Source: Williamsia faeni
GTDB taxonomy: Bacteria; Actinomycetota; Actinomycetes; Mycobacteriales; Mycobacteriaceae
Assembly (NCBI GenBank): GCA_003202005.1
Contig: QJJF01000001.1
Location: forward strand, 589,099-653,098
DNA: 64,000 nt
Direction of reading: 5' to 3'
Part shown: one piece after another, positions 18,102 through 27,346 of the stretch
Position numbering within the stretch: the first letter of the stretch is position 1
How the letters are laid out: the number at the start of each line of letters is the position of its first letter
The notes under the pieces: generated by a model
What the model was told of the DNA's origin: nothing
Seen by the model: the letters and a program-made list of their open reading frames with translations, nothing else
Database searches by the model: none
Made by a program: the position numbers and the translations under genes

Positions 18102-19322
18102 ATGCTGGACGCGATGCTTTCCCCCACCAACCCAACCCTTTTGCGCTCCACGACCGAAACCACAACGGCCGGTTCGTCGACAAAACGCACATATCTCCAC
18201 CACGTGGATCTGATCCGGGCGACCACGTTTTCGCTGGTCATCTTCGTGCACTGTCTTACCGCAACCACCGACGAGTTCCACAGCATGCCGGTGAACTCGA
18301 CGGCCCTGCTGTTGCACTTCACCCGAAACATGTTCTTTGCCCTGACCGGGTACGTGCTGATGTATCAGAACTTCGACCGGGGCGATTTCCGGACGGTCCA
18401 CTTCTGGCGCCGCCGGATCAAGCTGGTCATCATCCCGTATCTGATCTGGTCGTTCATCTACTGGGTGATCGAGGACATGTGGGACCGCGGCCGCCTCGGC
18501 GACGTCACCGGGAGCCTGGACGAGTTCTGGGACCTTCTCAAGTGGGGCCTGTCGGGCTTCCACATGTACTTCCTGTTCGTGATGCTGCAGGTGTACCTAC
18601 TGTTTCCGCTGGTCCTGTGGCTGGTCCGGGCCACGAGAAACCACCACGTAGCGCTGCTCGCGGGCAGCTTTGCGGTCCAGGTCGCGGTCATCTCGATCAT
18701 CACCTACTGGCAGCCACCACAGAGTTGGTCGAATGTCTGGTGGCACTACTACGCCACCTTCATCCCGTACCAGTTCTTCATCGTCCTCGGCTCGGTTGCT
18801 GCGGTTCATCGCGAGGAGACCCGCCGCTGGTTGCGCGGCAAGGGCTGGTGGCTGTTCGCGGCGCTGGTGCTCACCGCCGCGTTTGCACTCGGGACCTTCT
18901 GGCGGCGGGTATGGGGCCTGCACCAGATCCCCATCTACGCCGGCGCGGCGTTCCAGCCGACGCTGCTGCCGTTCCTGATCGTGGCCATCATCTGCCTGTA
19001 CGCCGTCGGCAGGCACTGGGCCGACACATATCGGGAACAGACCCCACGATTCGATCGGGTGGTCAAATACGCGTCGAACAGGTCGTTCAGCGTGTTCCTC
19101 TGCCACGCGATCCTCATCTTCTTCATCCTGCATCCGCAGAAGGACGGTCAGCCGTGGATCAAAACCCTGGAATCGCCGTGGGCCACGATCCTGATGTACA
19201 TCGGCACCATCGCGGGTTCATTGCTGCTGGTCGAGATCCTGCGACGCCTGCCCGGCTCCTCGTACCTGACCGGACGTCCACAGCTGCCACCGCTGCGATC
19301 TACCCGTAGACCTAGTTGGTGA
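18102..19322 (+). CDS. Acyltransferase-3 family membrane protein
   Basis: 406 residues with about ten hydrophobic segments. The family start HHVDLIRATTFSLVIFVHCL contains the catalytic-type His, and R-R-R-I-K-L-V-I-I-P-Y-L-I-W-S-F follows helix three. Such enzymes transfer acetyl, succinyl or other acyl groups onto exopolysaccharide, glycolipid or peptidoglycan. It lacks the SGNH extension. An upstream ATG is 4 codons before a second possible start. The 3' end overlaps the convergent SanA-like gene by 11 bp. Confidence 0.9.
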   Translation: MLDAMLSPTNPTLLRSTTETTTAGSSTKRTYLHHVDLIRATTFSLVIFVHCLTATTDEFHSMPVNSTALLLHFTRNMFFALTGYVLMYQNFDRGDFRTVHFWRRRIKLVIIPYLIWSFIYWVIEDMWDRGRLGDVTGSLDEFWDLLKWGLSGFHMYFLFVMLQVYLLFPLVLWLVRATRNHHVALLAGSFAVQVAVISIITYWQPPQSWSNVWWHYYATFIPYQFFIVLGSVAAVHREETRRWLRGKGWWLFAALVLTAAFALGTFWRRVWGLHQIPIYAGAAFQPTLLPFLIVAIICLYAVGRHWADTYREQTPRFDRVVKYASNRSFSVFLCHAILIFFILHPQKDGQPWIKTLESPWATILMYIGTIAGSLLLVEILRRLPGSSYLTGRPQLPPLRSTRRPSW

Positions 19323-19917
19323 GACTGGTCAGAAATGCCCTGGGCCGCGCCAGATATGTCTCACGAATGTGATTGCGCGCCACCGACCACATCGGGCAGT
19401 CACAGTCGGCGTACACCCCGTGCGCGTCGACACCGATGTCGCGACACAGCGCAATCGCGCGCCCAAGGTGGAAGCCCTGCGTCACGACGAGGACGTCGTC
19501 GAAGCCGAAGACCTCGCGGGCACGACGACAACTCGTCGACGTGTCGTAGCCTTCGGGGTCGTCGACGATCGCGGCGGCCGGGACGCCATGTTCTTCGAGG
19601 TAATCGCGCATCACGGCCGGTTTATCGCCGGCCTCCGGGCGACCGTTGCCGGAGTTCAGGATTCGCTCGACCCGGCCCGTTCGGTACAGCTCGAGTGCGG
19701 TGTCCAGGCGGCCCTGCACGTAGGAGCCGGGCCCACGCTCATCAACCTTCGACCCGAGCACCAACGCCACCGGCGCAGATGGTGCGTTTTCGACGGAGGA
19801 TTCGCGACCGAACGCCAGCACGTATACCCATGTCGCAGCCACCGCGACGACAAATTGGACACCGATCATGGCCGCGCCGATCAATGCGACAAATCTGACG
19901 CGATTTATGGCGGACAT
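19312..19917 (-). CDS. SanA/YdcF family (DUF218) membrane-anchored protein
   Basis: 201 residues. One N-terminal transmembrane helix (about 8-35) precedes a DUF218 domain: VALVLGSKVDERGPGSYVQGRLDTALELY, then ILNSGNGRPEAGDKPAVMRDYLEEHGVP, DTSTSCRRAREVFGFDDVLVVTQGFHLGRAI. This layout is that of SanA, a protein affecting envelope barrier function. A GTG lies just before the chosen ATG. Biochemical activity is not established. The 190 bp upstream are shared with the Fe-S reductase promoter. Confidence 0.88.
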   Translation of the reverse strand: MSAINRVRFVALIGAAMIGVQFVVAVAATWVYVLAFGRESSVENAPSAPVALVLGSKVDERGPGSYVQGRLDTALELYRTGRVERILNSGNGRPEAGDKPAVMRDYLEEHGVPAAAIVDDPEGYDTSTSCRRAREVFGFDDVLVVTQGFHLGRAIALCRDIGVDAHGVYADCDCPMWSVARNHIRETYLARPRAFLTSLTN

Positions 19918-20113
19918 CACAATGGACCTTACCGATTAGTAACTTAGGTCAACCTGCGCAATAGTGCTGCAAAGACAAGCCTTAACGTACCTAGTGGAGA
20001 ACACTGCGTGCGCTCTGCGCTGTGTACTGCCATCCCGTTGAACGATCCACCTCCAGGTTTGAAGAATTCGCAACCGGAGTCAGGAAGTTCGGTAAGAGAA
20101 AGGCCACGACGCC

Positions 20114-23100
20114 GTGAATGCCACGACGATCACCCTAGGAACCATCGGGCTCCTTCTCAGCCTGGTGTGCTGGGCCTTATTCCTACGTGGAGTGGGCCGC
20201 ATCTTCCGAACGATCATGAAGGGACAACCGGCGCCCGACCGGTGGCGTCCCTTCATCCCGCGCTTCAAGACGATGGTCGTCGAGTTCATCGCCCACACCC
20301 GGATGAACAAATTCCGGACGGTGGGCTGGGCCCACTGGCTGGTGATGATCGGCTTCCTGCTGGGTTCGCTGTTGTGGTTCGAGGCCTACGGCCAGACGTT
20401 CAACCCCGAGTTCCACTGGCCCCTCTTCGGCGACACGTTCATCTGGCACCTGCTTGATGAGATCCTCGGCCTGGGCACCGTGATCGGCATCATGACGCTG
20501 ATCATCATCCGTCAGCTCAACCATCCGCGAGTGCCCGAACGGCTGTCCCGATTCGGTGGCTCGCGGTTCCGTGCCGCGTACTTCGTCGAGATCGTGGTGC
20601 TGCTCGAGGGCCTGGGCATGATCTTCGTCAAGGCCGGCAAGATCGCCACCTACGGCCACTCGGATCCCGCATCCGATTTCTTCACGATGCAGGTCGCCAA
20701 GCTCCTCCCCGCCAGCGTCGTCATGGTGTCGATCTTCGCGTTCATCAAGCTGATGAGCGGCATGATCTGGCTGGCCGTTGTCGGCCTGAACATCACCTGG
20801 GGTGTCGCGTGGCACCGGTTCGCGGCGTTCTTCAACATCTACTTCAAGCGTGAGGACGACGGCGGCGTCGCACTCGGTGCTGCCAAGCCGATGATCTCCG
20901 GCGGCAAGGTCCTCGACATGGAGACCGCAGACCCCGACGTCGACGCGTTCGGCGCCGGCAAGATCGAGGACTTCTCCTGGAAGGGCTGGCTCGATTTCAC
21001 CACGTGTACCGAGTGTGGTCGCTGCCAGAGCCAGTGCCCCGCCTGGAACACCGGAAAGCCGTTGTCGCCCAAGCTGCTCATCATGTCGCTGCGTGACCAT
21101 GGCTATGCCAAGGCTCCGTACCTGCTCGCCGGTGGCAAGAAGGACATGGGCGGCGACGAGGTCGGTCTCGTCGACGGCGACGGCAACGTCAAACAGGACA
21201 AGCTCGACGCGATCCCCGAAGCCGCCCGCCTCGAAGCCGAGCGCAAGCTCGTCGGTGAGAGCGAAGGCGCGACCGGCGCCGTCATCGACACCGAAACGCT
21301 GTGGAGCTGCACCACCTGTGGCGCCTGCGTGGAGCAGTGCCCCGTCGACATCGAACACGTCGACCACATCATCGACATGCGCCGCTACCAGGTTCTGATC
21401 GAGTCGGACTTCCCGACCGAGTTGGCCGGCCTGTTCAAGAACCTCGAGAACAAGGGCAACCCCTGGGGCCAGAACTCTAAGGACCGCACCAAGTGGATCG
21501 ACGAGATGGACATCGAGATCCCGGTGTTCGGCAAGGACGTCGAGAGCTTCGAAGGATTCGAATACCTCTTCTGGGTCGGTTGTGCCGGCGCCTATGAGGA
21601 CCGCGCCAAGAAGACCACCAAGGCCGTTGCCGAGCTGCTCGACATCGCCGCCGTCGACTTCCTGGTCCTCGGCGAGGGCGAGACCTGTACCGGTGACTCC
21701 GCTCGCCGCGCGGGCAACGAGTTCCTGTTCCAGATGCTGGCGCAGCAGAACATCGAGATGCTCGGCGAGGTCTTTGCCACCGCCCCGAATCAGAAGAAGA
21801 AGATCGTCGTCACCTGTGCGCACTGCTTCAACGCGCTGGGCAACGAGTACCCGCAGGTCGGTGGCACGTACGAGGTTGTGCACCACACCCAGCTGCTGAA
21901 CCGGCTGGTCCGCGACAAGCGCCTGATCCCGGTTGCCGAGGTCAACGAGGACATCACCTACCACGACCCCTGCTACCTGGGACGCCACAACAAGGTCTAC
22001 GACGCTCCCCGTGAGCTGATGGCCGCGTCGGGCGCCAACCTGAAGGAAATGCCTCGCCACGGCGAGCGGTCGATGTGCTGTGGCGCCGGCGGTGCCCGCA
22101 TGTGGATGGAAGAGACCATCGGCAAGCGCATCAACGTCGACCGGGTCGACGAAGCACTGGCGACCAACCCCAAAAAGGTTGCGACCGGCTGCCCGTTCTG
22201 TCGCGTGATGCTGACCGACGGTGTGACCGCTCAGATCGCGGGCACCGAGAAGGAGGGCCAGGTCGAGGTTGTCGACGTTGCGCAGCTGATCCTGGAGTCC
22301 GTCAAACGTGGCGCCCCCGAGATCAAGCGTGGCGGACGGTTCCTCGGAGCTGCATCGCTCGGCCTGTCGGCTCCCACGATCGAGCCGGAAGAGACGAAGG
22401 CACCGGAACCGGCCAAGGCCGCAGTAGCTACCGCTGCTGCTGCCACCGCGTCGACGGTCACGGTCGACAAGCCCAAGATCGGCGGCGGACTGGGCATCGG
22501 CGGCGGGGCCAAGAAACCCGGCGGCGGAGCCCCGAAGCCGGGTGGACTCGGCATCGGCGGCGGGGCCAAGAAGCCCGGCGGCGGAGCGCCCAAACCAGGT
22601 GGAGCGAAGCCGGCCGCACCGGCCGCACCGGCCGCACCGGCCGCACCGGCCGCACCGGCCGAAGCAGCAGCAACCGAGGCACCGGCAGCCGAGACCGCGG
22701 CACCCGCGGCCAAGGGTCTGGCGATCGGCGGCGGCGCCAAGCGTCCGGGAGCACCCCGGCCCGGCGGCGCAGCCAAGAAGCCCGGCGCGGCCAAGCCCGC
22801 GGCGGCAGCACCCACCACTGAAGCAGCACCGGCAGCACCCGCAGCCGAGGCAGCACCGGAGGAGACCAAGCCGGCAGCCGCACCGGTGAAGGGTCTGGCC
22901 ATCGGTGGCGGCGCCAAGCGTCCGGGAGCACCCCGGCCCGGCGGCGCAGCCAAGAAGCCAGGCGCAGCAAAGCCGGCTGCGGCAGCACCGGCAGCTGAGC
23001 CGGAGCAGCCCGTTGAGTCGGCTCCTGAAGAAGTTGTCACCGAGGCCGTCACCGACACCGTGACCGAAGCTCCGAAAGAGCCTGCGGTTCCGGTGAAGGG

Positions 23101-23392
23101 TCTGGCAATGGGTGGGGCCGCGAAGCGTCCGGGCGCAAAACGTCCGGGAGCTCCGAAGCCGGCCGCAGCAGCCGAGCCGGCTGAGGAAGCGGTAGAGACA
23201 GCCCCACCGGCAGCCGAAGAGCCGGAGGCCCCGGCAGTCGAGGCAGAAGCACCCGCGGCTGTCGAGCCGGAATCGGCACCGGCAGCGACGGGTTCGAACA
23301 ACTCCGATGGCCGCGCGCTGGCCGAGTCCGGCCCGACCAAGGCCAAGGGCTTCGGAATCGCGGCCGGCAAGAAGCGTCCGGGCAAGAGCTGA
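20114..23392 (+). CDS. Membrane Fe-S oxidoreductase (Rv0338c-type) with long Ala/Pro/Gly repeat tail
   Basis: 1092 residues from GTG. The N-terminal 250 residues hold about five to six transmembrane helices resembling a NarI/HdrE cytochrome b module. Two ferredoxin-type clusters follow (CTECGRCQSQCP near residue 298, CTTCGACVEQCP near 400), then two CCG-type domains (CPxxN-like region, CCGAGGARMW near 655, and GCPFCRVMLTDG). This is the heterodisulfide-reductase-like protein encoded next to the AspC-type aminotransferase in mycobacteria, where it is essential. Its electron partner is not known. The last 310 residues are low complexity, with repeated blocks KGLAIGGGAKRPGAPRPGGA, and make the protein about 200 residues longer than the roughly 880 I recall for the M. 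tuberculosis homologue. Confidence 0.9.
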   Translation: MNATTITLGTIGLLLSLVCWALFLRGVGRIFRTIMKGQPAPDRWRPFIPRFKTMVVEFIAHTRMNKFRTVGWAHWLVMIGFLLGSLLWFEAYGQTFNPEFHWPLFGDTFIWHLLDEILGLGTVIGIMTLIIIRQLNHPRVPERLSRFGGSRFRAAYFVEIVVLLEGLGMIFVKAGKIATYGHSDPASDFFTMQVAKLLPASVVMVSIFAFIKLMSGMIWLAVVGLNITWGVAWHRFAAFFNIYFKREDDGGVALGAAKPMISGGKVLDMETADPDVDAFGAGKIEDFSWKGWLDFTTCTECGRCQSQCPAWNTGKPLSPKLLIMSLRDHGYAKAPYLLAGGKKDMGGDEVGLVDGDGNVKQDKLDAIPEAARLEAERKLVGESEGATGAVIDTETLWSCTTCGACVEQCPVDIEHVDHIIDMRRYQVLIESDFPTELAGLFKNLENKGNPWGQNSKDRTKWIDEMDIEIPVFGKDVESFEGFEYLFWVGCAGAYEDRAKKTTKAVAELLDIAAVDFLVLGEGETCTGDSARRAGNEFLFQMLAQQNIEMLGEVFATAPNQKKKIVVTCAHCFNALGNEYPQVGGTYEVVHHTQLLNRLVRDKRLIPVAEVNEDITYHDPCYLGRHNKVYDAPRELMAASGANLKEMPRHGERSMCCGAGGARMWMEETIGKRINVDRVDEALATNPKKVATGCPFCRVMLTDGVTAQIAGTEKEGQVEVVDVAQLILESVKRGAPEIKRGGRFLGAASLGLSAPTIEPEETKAPEPAKAAVATAAAATASTVTVDKPKIGGGLGIGGGAKKPGGGAPKPGGLGIGGGAKKPGGGAPKPGGAKPAAPAAPAAPAAPAAPAEAAATEAPAAETAAPAAKGLAIGGGAKRPGAPRPGGAAKKPGAAKPAAAAPTTEAAPAAPAAEAAPEETKPAAAPVKGLAIGGGAKRPGAPRPGGAAKKPGAAKPAAAAPAAEPEQPVESAPEEVVTEAVTDTVTEAPKEPAVPVKGLAMGGAAKRPGAKRPGAPKPAAAAEPAEEAVETAPPAAEEPEAPAVEAEAPAAVEPESAPAATGSNNSDGRALAESGPTKAKGFGIAAGKKRPGKS
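22612..22656 (+). repeat. Five perfect copies of a 9-bp repeat inside the Fe-S gene
   Basis: GGCCGCACC is repeated five times without a mismatch, coding (Ala-Ala-Pro) units. Flanking it, two roughly 100-bp near-identical blocks start at about 22712 and 22889. Such arrays change copy number easily by slippage. Confidence 0.9.
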
Positions 23393-23398
23393 CGGTCT

Positions 23399-23487
23399 GG
23401 GGGCAACGAGTATTCAGCGGCGATCGCAGGTCCGAAATGTCGGCATTTGCGAGTGATAGCAACGCACGCTGAAACTCGCTTGCCCCC
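23399..23487. promoter_or_regulatory. Long imperfect inverted repeat between Fe-S gene and aminotransferase
   Basis: GGGGGCAACGAG...CAGCG (23399-23419) pairs with CGCTG...CTTGCCCCC (23467-23487) with a few bulges around a 47-nt interior. It occupies most of the 114-bp gap. It may act as a terminator for the Fe-S gene or as a leader structure; the aminotransferase start follows 20 bp later. Confidence 0.45.
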
Positions 23488-23506
23488 TACTGGCACCATA
23501 AGGGGC

Positions 23507-24760
23507 GTGAGCAGACCACACGTTTCGCATGTTTATCGCGACCTGAAACCCCTCGAGCAATCGGCGAAGCTACGCAACGTCGCCTACGAGATCCGCGGAC
23601 CCGTGACGGCCCATGCCGCCCGCCTCGAGGCCGAGGGCCACCGGATCCTCAAACTGAACATCGGCAATCCCGCCCAGTTCGGCTTCGAGGCCCCGGACGT
23701 GATCATGCGCGACATGATCCACGCTCTCCCCTATTCGCAGGGCTACAGCGAGTCGCTGGGCGTTCTGTCCGCCCGCCGTGCCGTCGTGACGCGTTATGAG
23801 CTGCTGCCCGACTTCCCGTACTTCGACGTCGACGACGTGATCCTGGGCAACGGTGTCTCCGAGCTGATCACGATGACCATGCAGGCTCTCCTCGATGACG
23901 GCGACGAGGTGCTGATCCCATCGCCGGACTATCCGCTGTGGACCGCCATGACGGCGCTGTCCGGGGGCAAGGCCGTCCACTACGCGTGCGACGAGTCCAA
24001 CGACTGGAACCCCGACATCGAAGACATCGCGGCCAAGATCACCCCGCGCACCAAGGCGCTCCTGGTGATCAACCCGAACAACCCCACCGGCGCTGTCTAT
24101 TCGCGCGAGGTCCTCACCCAGATCGTCGAGTTGGCGCGCAAGCATTCGCTGCTGATCCTCGCCGATGAGATCTACGACAAGATCCTGTACGACGAGGCCA
24201 AGCACATCAACATCGCCTCGCTTGCGCCCGATCTGCTGTGCCTGACCTTCAACGGCCTGTCCAAGGCGTACCGGGTGTGTGGTTACCGGGCCGGCTGGGT
24301 CGCGATCACCGGCCCCCAAGATCATGCCAAGGGTTTCGTTGACGGCATGAAGATGCTGGCGTCGACACGTTTGTGCTCAAATGTGCCGGGCCAGCACGCA
24401 ATTCAGGTAGCACTGGGTGGCTATCAGAGCATCGATGCCCTCGTCCTCCCCGGCGGACGGCTGCTGGAACAGCGCAATGTCACCTGGGAGAAACTCAACG
24501 AGATTCCCGGCGTCAGCTGCGTGAAGCCGATGGGCGCGCTGTATGCGTTCCCCAAGATCGACCCCGAGGTGCACGAGATCCACGACGACGAGAAATTCGT
24601 CACCGATCTGCTCCTGCGCGAGAAGATCCTGGTTGTCCAGGGAACGGGCTTCAACTGGCCCAACTCCGACCACTTCCGCGTCGTCACCCTGCCCTGGGCC
24701 CGCGACCTCACCGACGCCATCGATCGCCTGGGCAACTTCCTGGCCAGCTACAAGCAGTAG
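23507..24760 (+). CDS. PLP-dependent class I aminotransferase (AspC/AlaA type)
   Basis: 417 residues from GTG 23507; an upstream TTG is possible but has no ribosome binding site. Fold type I features: GNGVSELITMTMQALLDDGDEVLIPSPDYPLWTA, NPNNPTGAVYSREVL, LADEIYDKILYD, and the PLP lysine in FNGLSKAYRVCGYRAGW. It ends GNFLASYKQ. It closely resembles, by my recollection, mycobacterial Rv0337c (annotated aspC; AlaA-like proteins use alanine/glutamate). Its position after the Fe-S reductase is the conserved mycobacterial pairing, although the two genes are on opposite sides of a hairpin here. Confidence 0.92.
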   Translation: MSRPHVSHVYRDLKPLEQSAKLRNVAYEIRGPVTAHAARLEAEGHRILKLNIGNPAQFGFEAPDVIMRDMIHALPYSQGYSESLGVLSARRAVVTRYELLPDFPYFDVDDVILGNGVSELITMTMQALLDDGDEVLIPSPDYPLWTAMTALSGGKAVHYACDESNDWNPDIEDIAAKITPRTKALLVINPNNPTGAVYSREVLTQIVELARKHSLLILADEIYDKILYDEAKHINIASLAPDLLCLTFNGLSKAYRVCGYRAGWVAITGPQDHAKGFVDGMKMLASTRLCSNVPGQHAIQVALGGYQSIDALVLPGGRLLEQRNVTWEKLNEIPGVSCVKPMGALYAFPKIDPEVHEIHDDEKFVTDLLLREKILVVQGTGFNWPNSDHFRVVTLPWARDLTDAIDRLGNFLASYKQ

Positions 24761-24781
24761 CTGCTCCAACCCCCTGCCAGT

Positions 24782-24823
24782 TGAGCGAGTCTGCAGTTGT
24801 GAAGGCTGCAGACTCGCTCATTT
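24782..24823 (+). terminator. Intrinsic terminator after the aminotransferase
   Basis: A perfect 15-bp stem, TGAGCGAGTCTGCAG (24782-24796) and its complement (24806-24820), with a 9-nt loop, followed by TTT. It lies 22 bp after the stop codon. Confidence 0.9.
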
Positions 24824-24902
24824 GTGCTGGTCGGACCCCTGGTGATTTATATGTGACTGCTGGTAACGTCTAATGCATCACAGCGAGCTCAAAGGGGAGT
24901 TG

Positions 24903-26471
24903 ATGACCGCTATTGATCAGAAGATCGACTGGCAACGACGAACGGTCACTCGTGGGGGCATAGAGCTGGCCGTGTTCGAACTCGGGCACCGAGCGCAGGA
25001 TCGACCGACCGTGGTGCTGGTGCACGGGTGGCCGGACACGCACCACCTGTGGACTCAGATGGCGGCCGAACTGGCCCGGCGTTACCACGTGGTCGCCTAT
25101 GACACTCGCGGTTATGGGGAGAGCGACCGCCCGGACGGGGACGCTGCCTATCGCCTGCCCGAACTCGCCGCTGACCTGTACGCGGTCATCGACACGTTCA
25201 GTCCGGACCTGCCGGTTCACGTGGTCGCCCACGACTGGGGTTCGGTTCAGACCTGGGAGGCCGTCAGCGTACCGGGCGCCGAGCGGCGGATCGCATCCTT
25301 CATGTCGGTGTCAGGCCCGAATATGGACCATCTGAGTGTGTGGACCCGAGAGCGGCTACGGCGACCGACACCGAAGTCGTTGGCACAAGCACTTTCTCAG
25401 GGATTATCGTCTGCCTACACCGTGGTCTTCCAACTGCCGGTGATCCCAAAGATCCTGTTGAGCACCGCGATACGCCCGGCGCGCTGGCAGAGGTGGCTCA
25501 ACAAGCTCGAAGGCACCGACCCCGACAATCTCGATCTTGCGCCGACATTTCGCGCCGACACGATATCCGGCCTGCGCTACTACCGCGCCAACATTCGCGA
25601 ACGGATGCGCAAGCCCAACCCGCGGAGCACAAGAGTTCCTGTCTTCGAGATCGTCAACACCCGAGATGTCGCGTTGCGCAAGGCAATTTACGTCAACAGC
25701 CATCGGTACGTCGATCGTCTCTGGCGCAACGACACCCCGACCGGCCATTGGCTGCCCTATACGAACCCCGACTATCTGGCCAACATGGCAACCCAATTCA
25801 TCGAAACGATCCGGGGAACCGCCTCGTCTCCCATCATCGACCGCGCCCGCCAGGACGGTCGCCATCGTCTGCTGTCCGGAAAACTCGCCGTGGTCACGGG
25901 AGCCGGCAGCGGAATCGGACGTCGCACAGCATCTCTGCTGGCCGACAACGGTGCCGAGGTCATCGTCACCGACATCGACCTGACCTCGGCCAGGCGGACC
26001 GCGGCGACCATCATGTCCACCGGAAACACGGCCCACGCCTACGAACTCGATGTCACCGACAGCAGTGCGTTCGCCGCATTCGCCGACGACGTGACACGGC
26101 GGTTCGGTGTTGCCGACCTGGTGGTGAACAACGCCGACGTCAGTGTCGCCGGTCAGGTACTCGACAACAACGTGCTCGCGGTGATCACCGGAAGTCGACT
26201 CTTCGGCCAGCGGATGGTCGATCGTGGTGTCGGTGGGCACATCGTGAACATCTCATCGGCCGGGTACGCCGCCGGAAAAGCCGGCATCCTGATGTTCAGC
26301 GAAACGCTTCGCACCGAACTCGCCGAACACCACATCGGGGTGTCGGCGGTTTGCCCCGATCAGATCGGGGAGCAGCTGCAGGCCATGATGACCGACCTGC
26401 ACCGGCGCAGCGGTTTCACCCCGAAGTGGCTCGAAAGATTGCCCGGGCGAACCCGTTCCGGGAGGGCATGA
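24903..26471 (+). CDS. EphD-like alpha/beta hydrolase fused to a decayed SDR domain
   Basis: 522 residues from ATG 24903, which has AAAGGGGAG upstream. Residues 1-305 are an epoxide-hydrolase-type alpha/beta hydrolase: HGWPD 41-45, nucleophile Asp111 in HDWGS, and catalytic His282 in GHWLPY. Residues 325-522 are an SDR domain like that of EphD (about 590 residues in M. tuberculosis). The cofactor motif TGAGSGIG (332-339) is intact. However, the segment with the catalytic Asn is shortened, Ser452 is only three residues before Tyr455 (normally about thirteen), and the C-terminus leaves the family sequence after GFTPK. The SDR half is probably inactive. The stop overlaps the next start (ATGA). 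Confidence 0.82.
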   Translation: MTAIDQKIDWQRRTVTRGGIELAVFELGHRAQDRPTVVLVHGWPDTHHLWTQMAAELARRYHVVAYDTRGYGESDRPDGDAAYRLPELAADLYAVIDTFSPDLPVHVVAHDWGSVQTWEAVSVPGAERRIASFMSVSGPNMDHLSVWTRERLRRPTPKSLAQALSQGLSSAYTVVFQLPVIPKILLSTAIRPARWQRWLNKLEGTDPDNLDLAPTFRADTISGLRYYRANIRERMRKPNPRSTRVPVFEIVNTRDVALRKAIYVNSHRYVDRLWRNDTPTGHWLPYTNPDYLANMATQFIETIRGTASSPIIDRARQDGRHRLLSGKLAVVTGAGSGIGRRTASLLADNGAEVIVTDIDLTSARRTAATIMSTGNTAHAYELDVTDSSAFAAFADDVTRRFGVADLVVNNADVSVAGQVLDNNVLAVITGSRLFGQRMVDRGVGGHIVNISSAGYAAGKAGILMFSETLRTELAEHHIGVSAVCPDQIGEQLQAMMTDLHRRSGFTPKWLERLPGRTRSGRA

Positions 26472-27346
26472 TGTACAACTTCGATCCAGGACCAGTCGAA
26501 CTCCACGCCCGCAACGTCGAGTTCGACTGGAAAGACACACCGCTGCACTGGATTCCGGATCATCCGGTTCCATCCAACGTGGCCAGCATGCTGAACCTGT
26601 TGCTCCCCGAAGGTGAGCGGTGGTTTGTGCAGACCTACAACGAAGCGCTGCCATTGGTGCAAGACGAAGAACTCGCCTCGGCCATGCGCGGATTCATCGG
26701 CCAAGAGGCGATGCACGCCGAAACCCACGACCGGGTGCTGTGGGAGTTCCTGGAAACACGCGGTCTCGACCCCGCGCCCTTTCAGAAACAGATGGAATGG
26801 GTGTTCCGCAAGGTCCTCGGACCGTCGCAGCACCCGGATGCCGATGTGCGGCATAAACATCTGGTCGAGCGACTTTGGTTCATCGCGGCCATCGAGCATT
26901 ACACCGCCATCCTGGGTGACTTCGCTCTCAACAACACCTGGACCGAGTACAACGCCGACGCGGTGATGGCCGACCTGTTTCGGTGGCATGGCGCAGAGGA
27001 GGTCGAACACCGCGAGGTGGCCCACGATGTGGCCACCTACTTCGGTGACAGCTATCTCAAGCGCGGACGCGCGATGCTGGTGGTTCTGCCGGCGCTGTTG
27101 TTCGTGATCAACCGGGGCACCAAATTCCTTGCCCTGAACGATCCCGGCGGCAAAATCGGTTACACGAGACTGATGCTCGGATACTTCCGGGGAGCGCACA
27201 AGGGACTGCTGCCCACGGTTCGATCCATCATCCTGGCCACCTTCACCTATTTCAAACCCTCGTTCCGGCCGACACAGGTCGGATCCACCGCCCAGGCTGT
27301 CGCATATCTCGCGTCATCTCCGGCAGCAAGGGCCGCGAACAAGTGA
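26468..27346 (+). CDS. PF10118 metal-dependent hydrolase family; probable di-iron oxygenase component
   Basis: 292 residues from ATG 26468 with GGGAGGG upstream; the start overlaps the previous stop and the end overlaps the next GTG. The family is named for predicted metal-dependent hydrolases. The conserved acids and histidines, however, fit a ferritin-like di-iron bundle: Glu50 (GERWFV), Glu80 and His83 (GQEAMH), Glu143 (IEHYTA), Glu178 and His181 (AEEVEH). All are conserved in the paralogue at 43392. A hydrophobic hairpin follows (about 202-215). The C-terminus GSTAQAVAYLASSPAARAANK is also shared. Coupling to an FAD/2Fe-2S reductase suggests an oxygenase that receives electrons from it. 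Confidence 0.85.
   Translation: MMYNFDPGPVELHARNVEFDWKDTPLHWIPDHPVPSNVASMLNLLLPEGERWFVQTYNEALPLVQDEELASAMRGFIGQEAMHAETHDRVLWEFLETRGLDPAPFQKQMEWVFRKVLGPSQHPDADVRHKHLVERLWFIAAIEHYTAILGDFALNNTWTEYNADAVMADLFRWHGAEEVEHREVAHDVATYFGDSYLKRGRAMLVVLPALLFVINRGTKFLALNDPGGKIGYTRLMLGYFRGAHKGLLPTVRSIILATFTYFKPSFRPTQVGSTAQAVAYLASSPAARAANK

Noticed and set aside
19944-19955. Iron box (IdeR-like) TTAGGTCAACCT in front of the Fe-S reductase
   Set aside because: Only part of the 19-bp consensus is present and symmetry breaks after the centre.
20183-22060. A 625-codon open frame antisense to the Fe-S reductase
   Set aside because: Shadow of the real gene, which shows cluster motifs and membrane helices; the antisense product is low complexity Asp/Val/Gly.
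25340-26467. Upstream open frame joined to the first PF10118 gene
   Set aside because: It is an alternative frame of the EphD-like gene, Arg/His-rich noise, except for a short tail that may record a frameshift.
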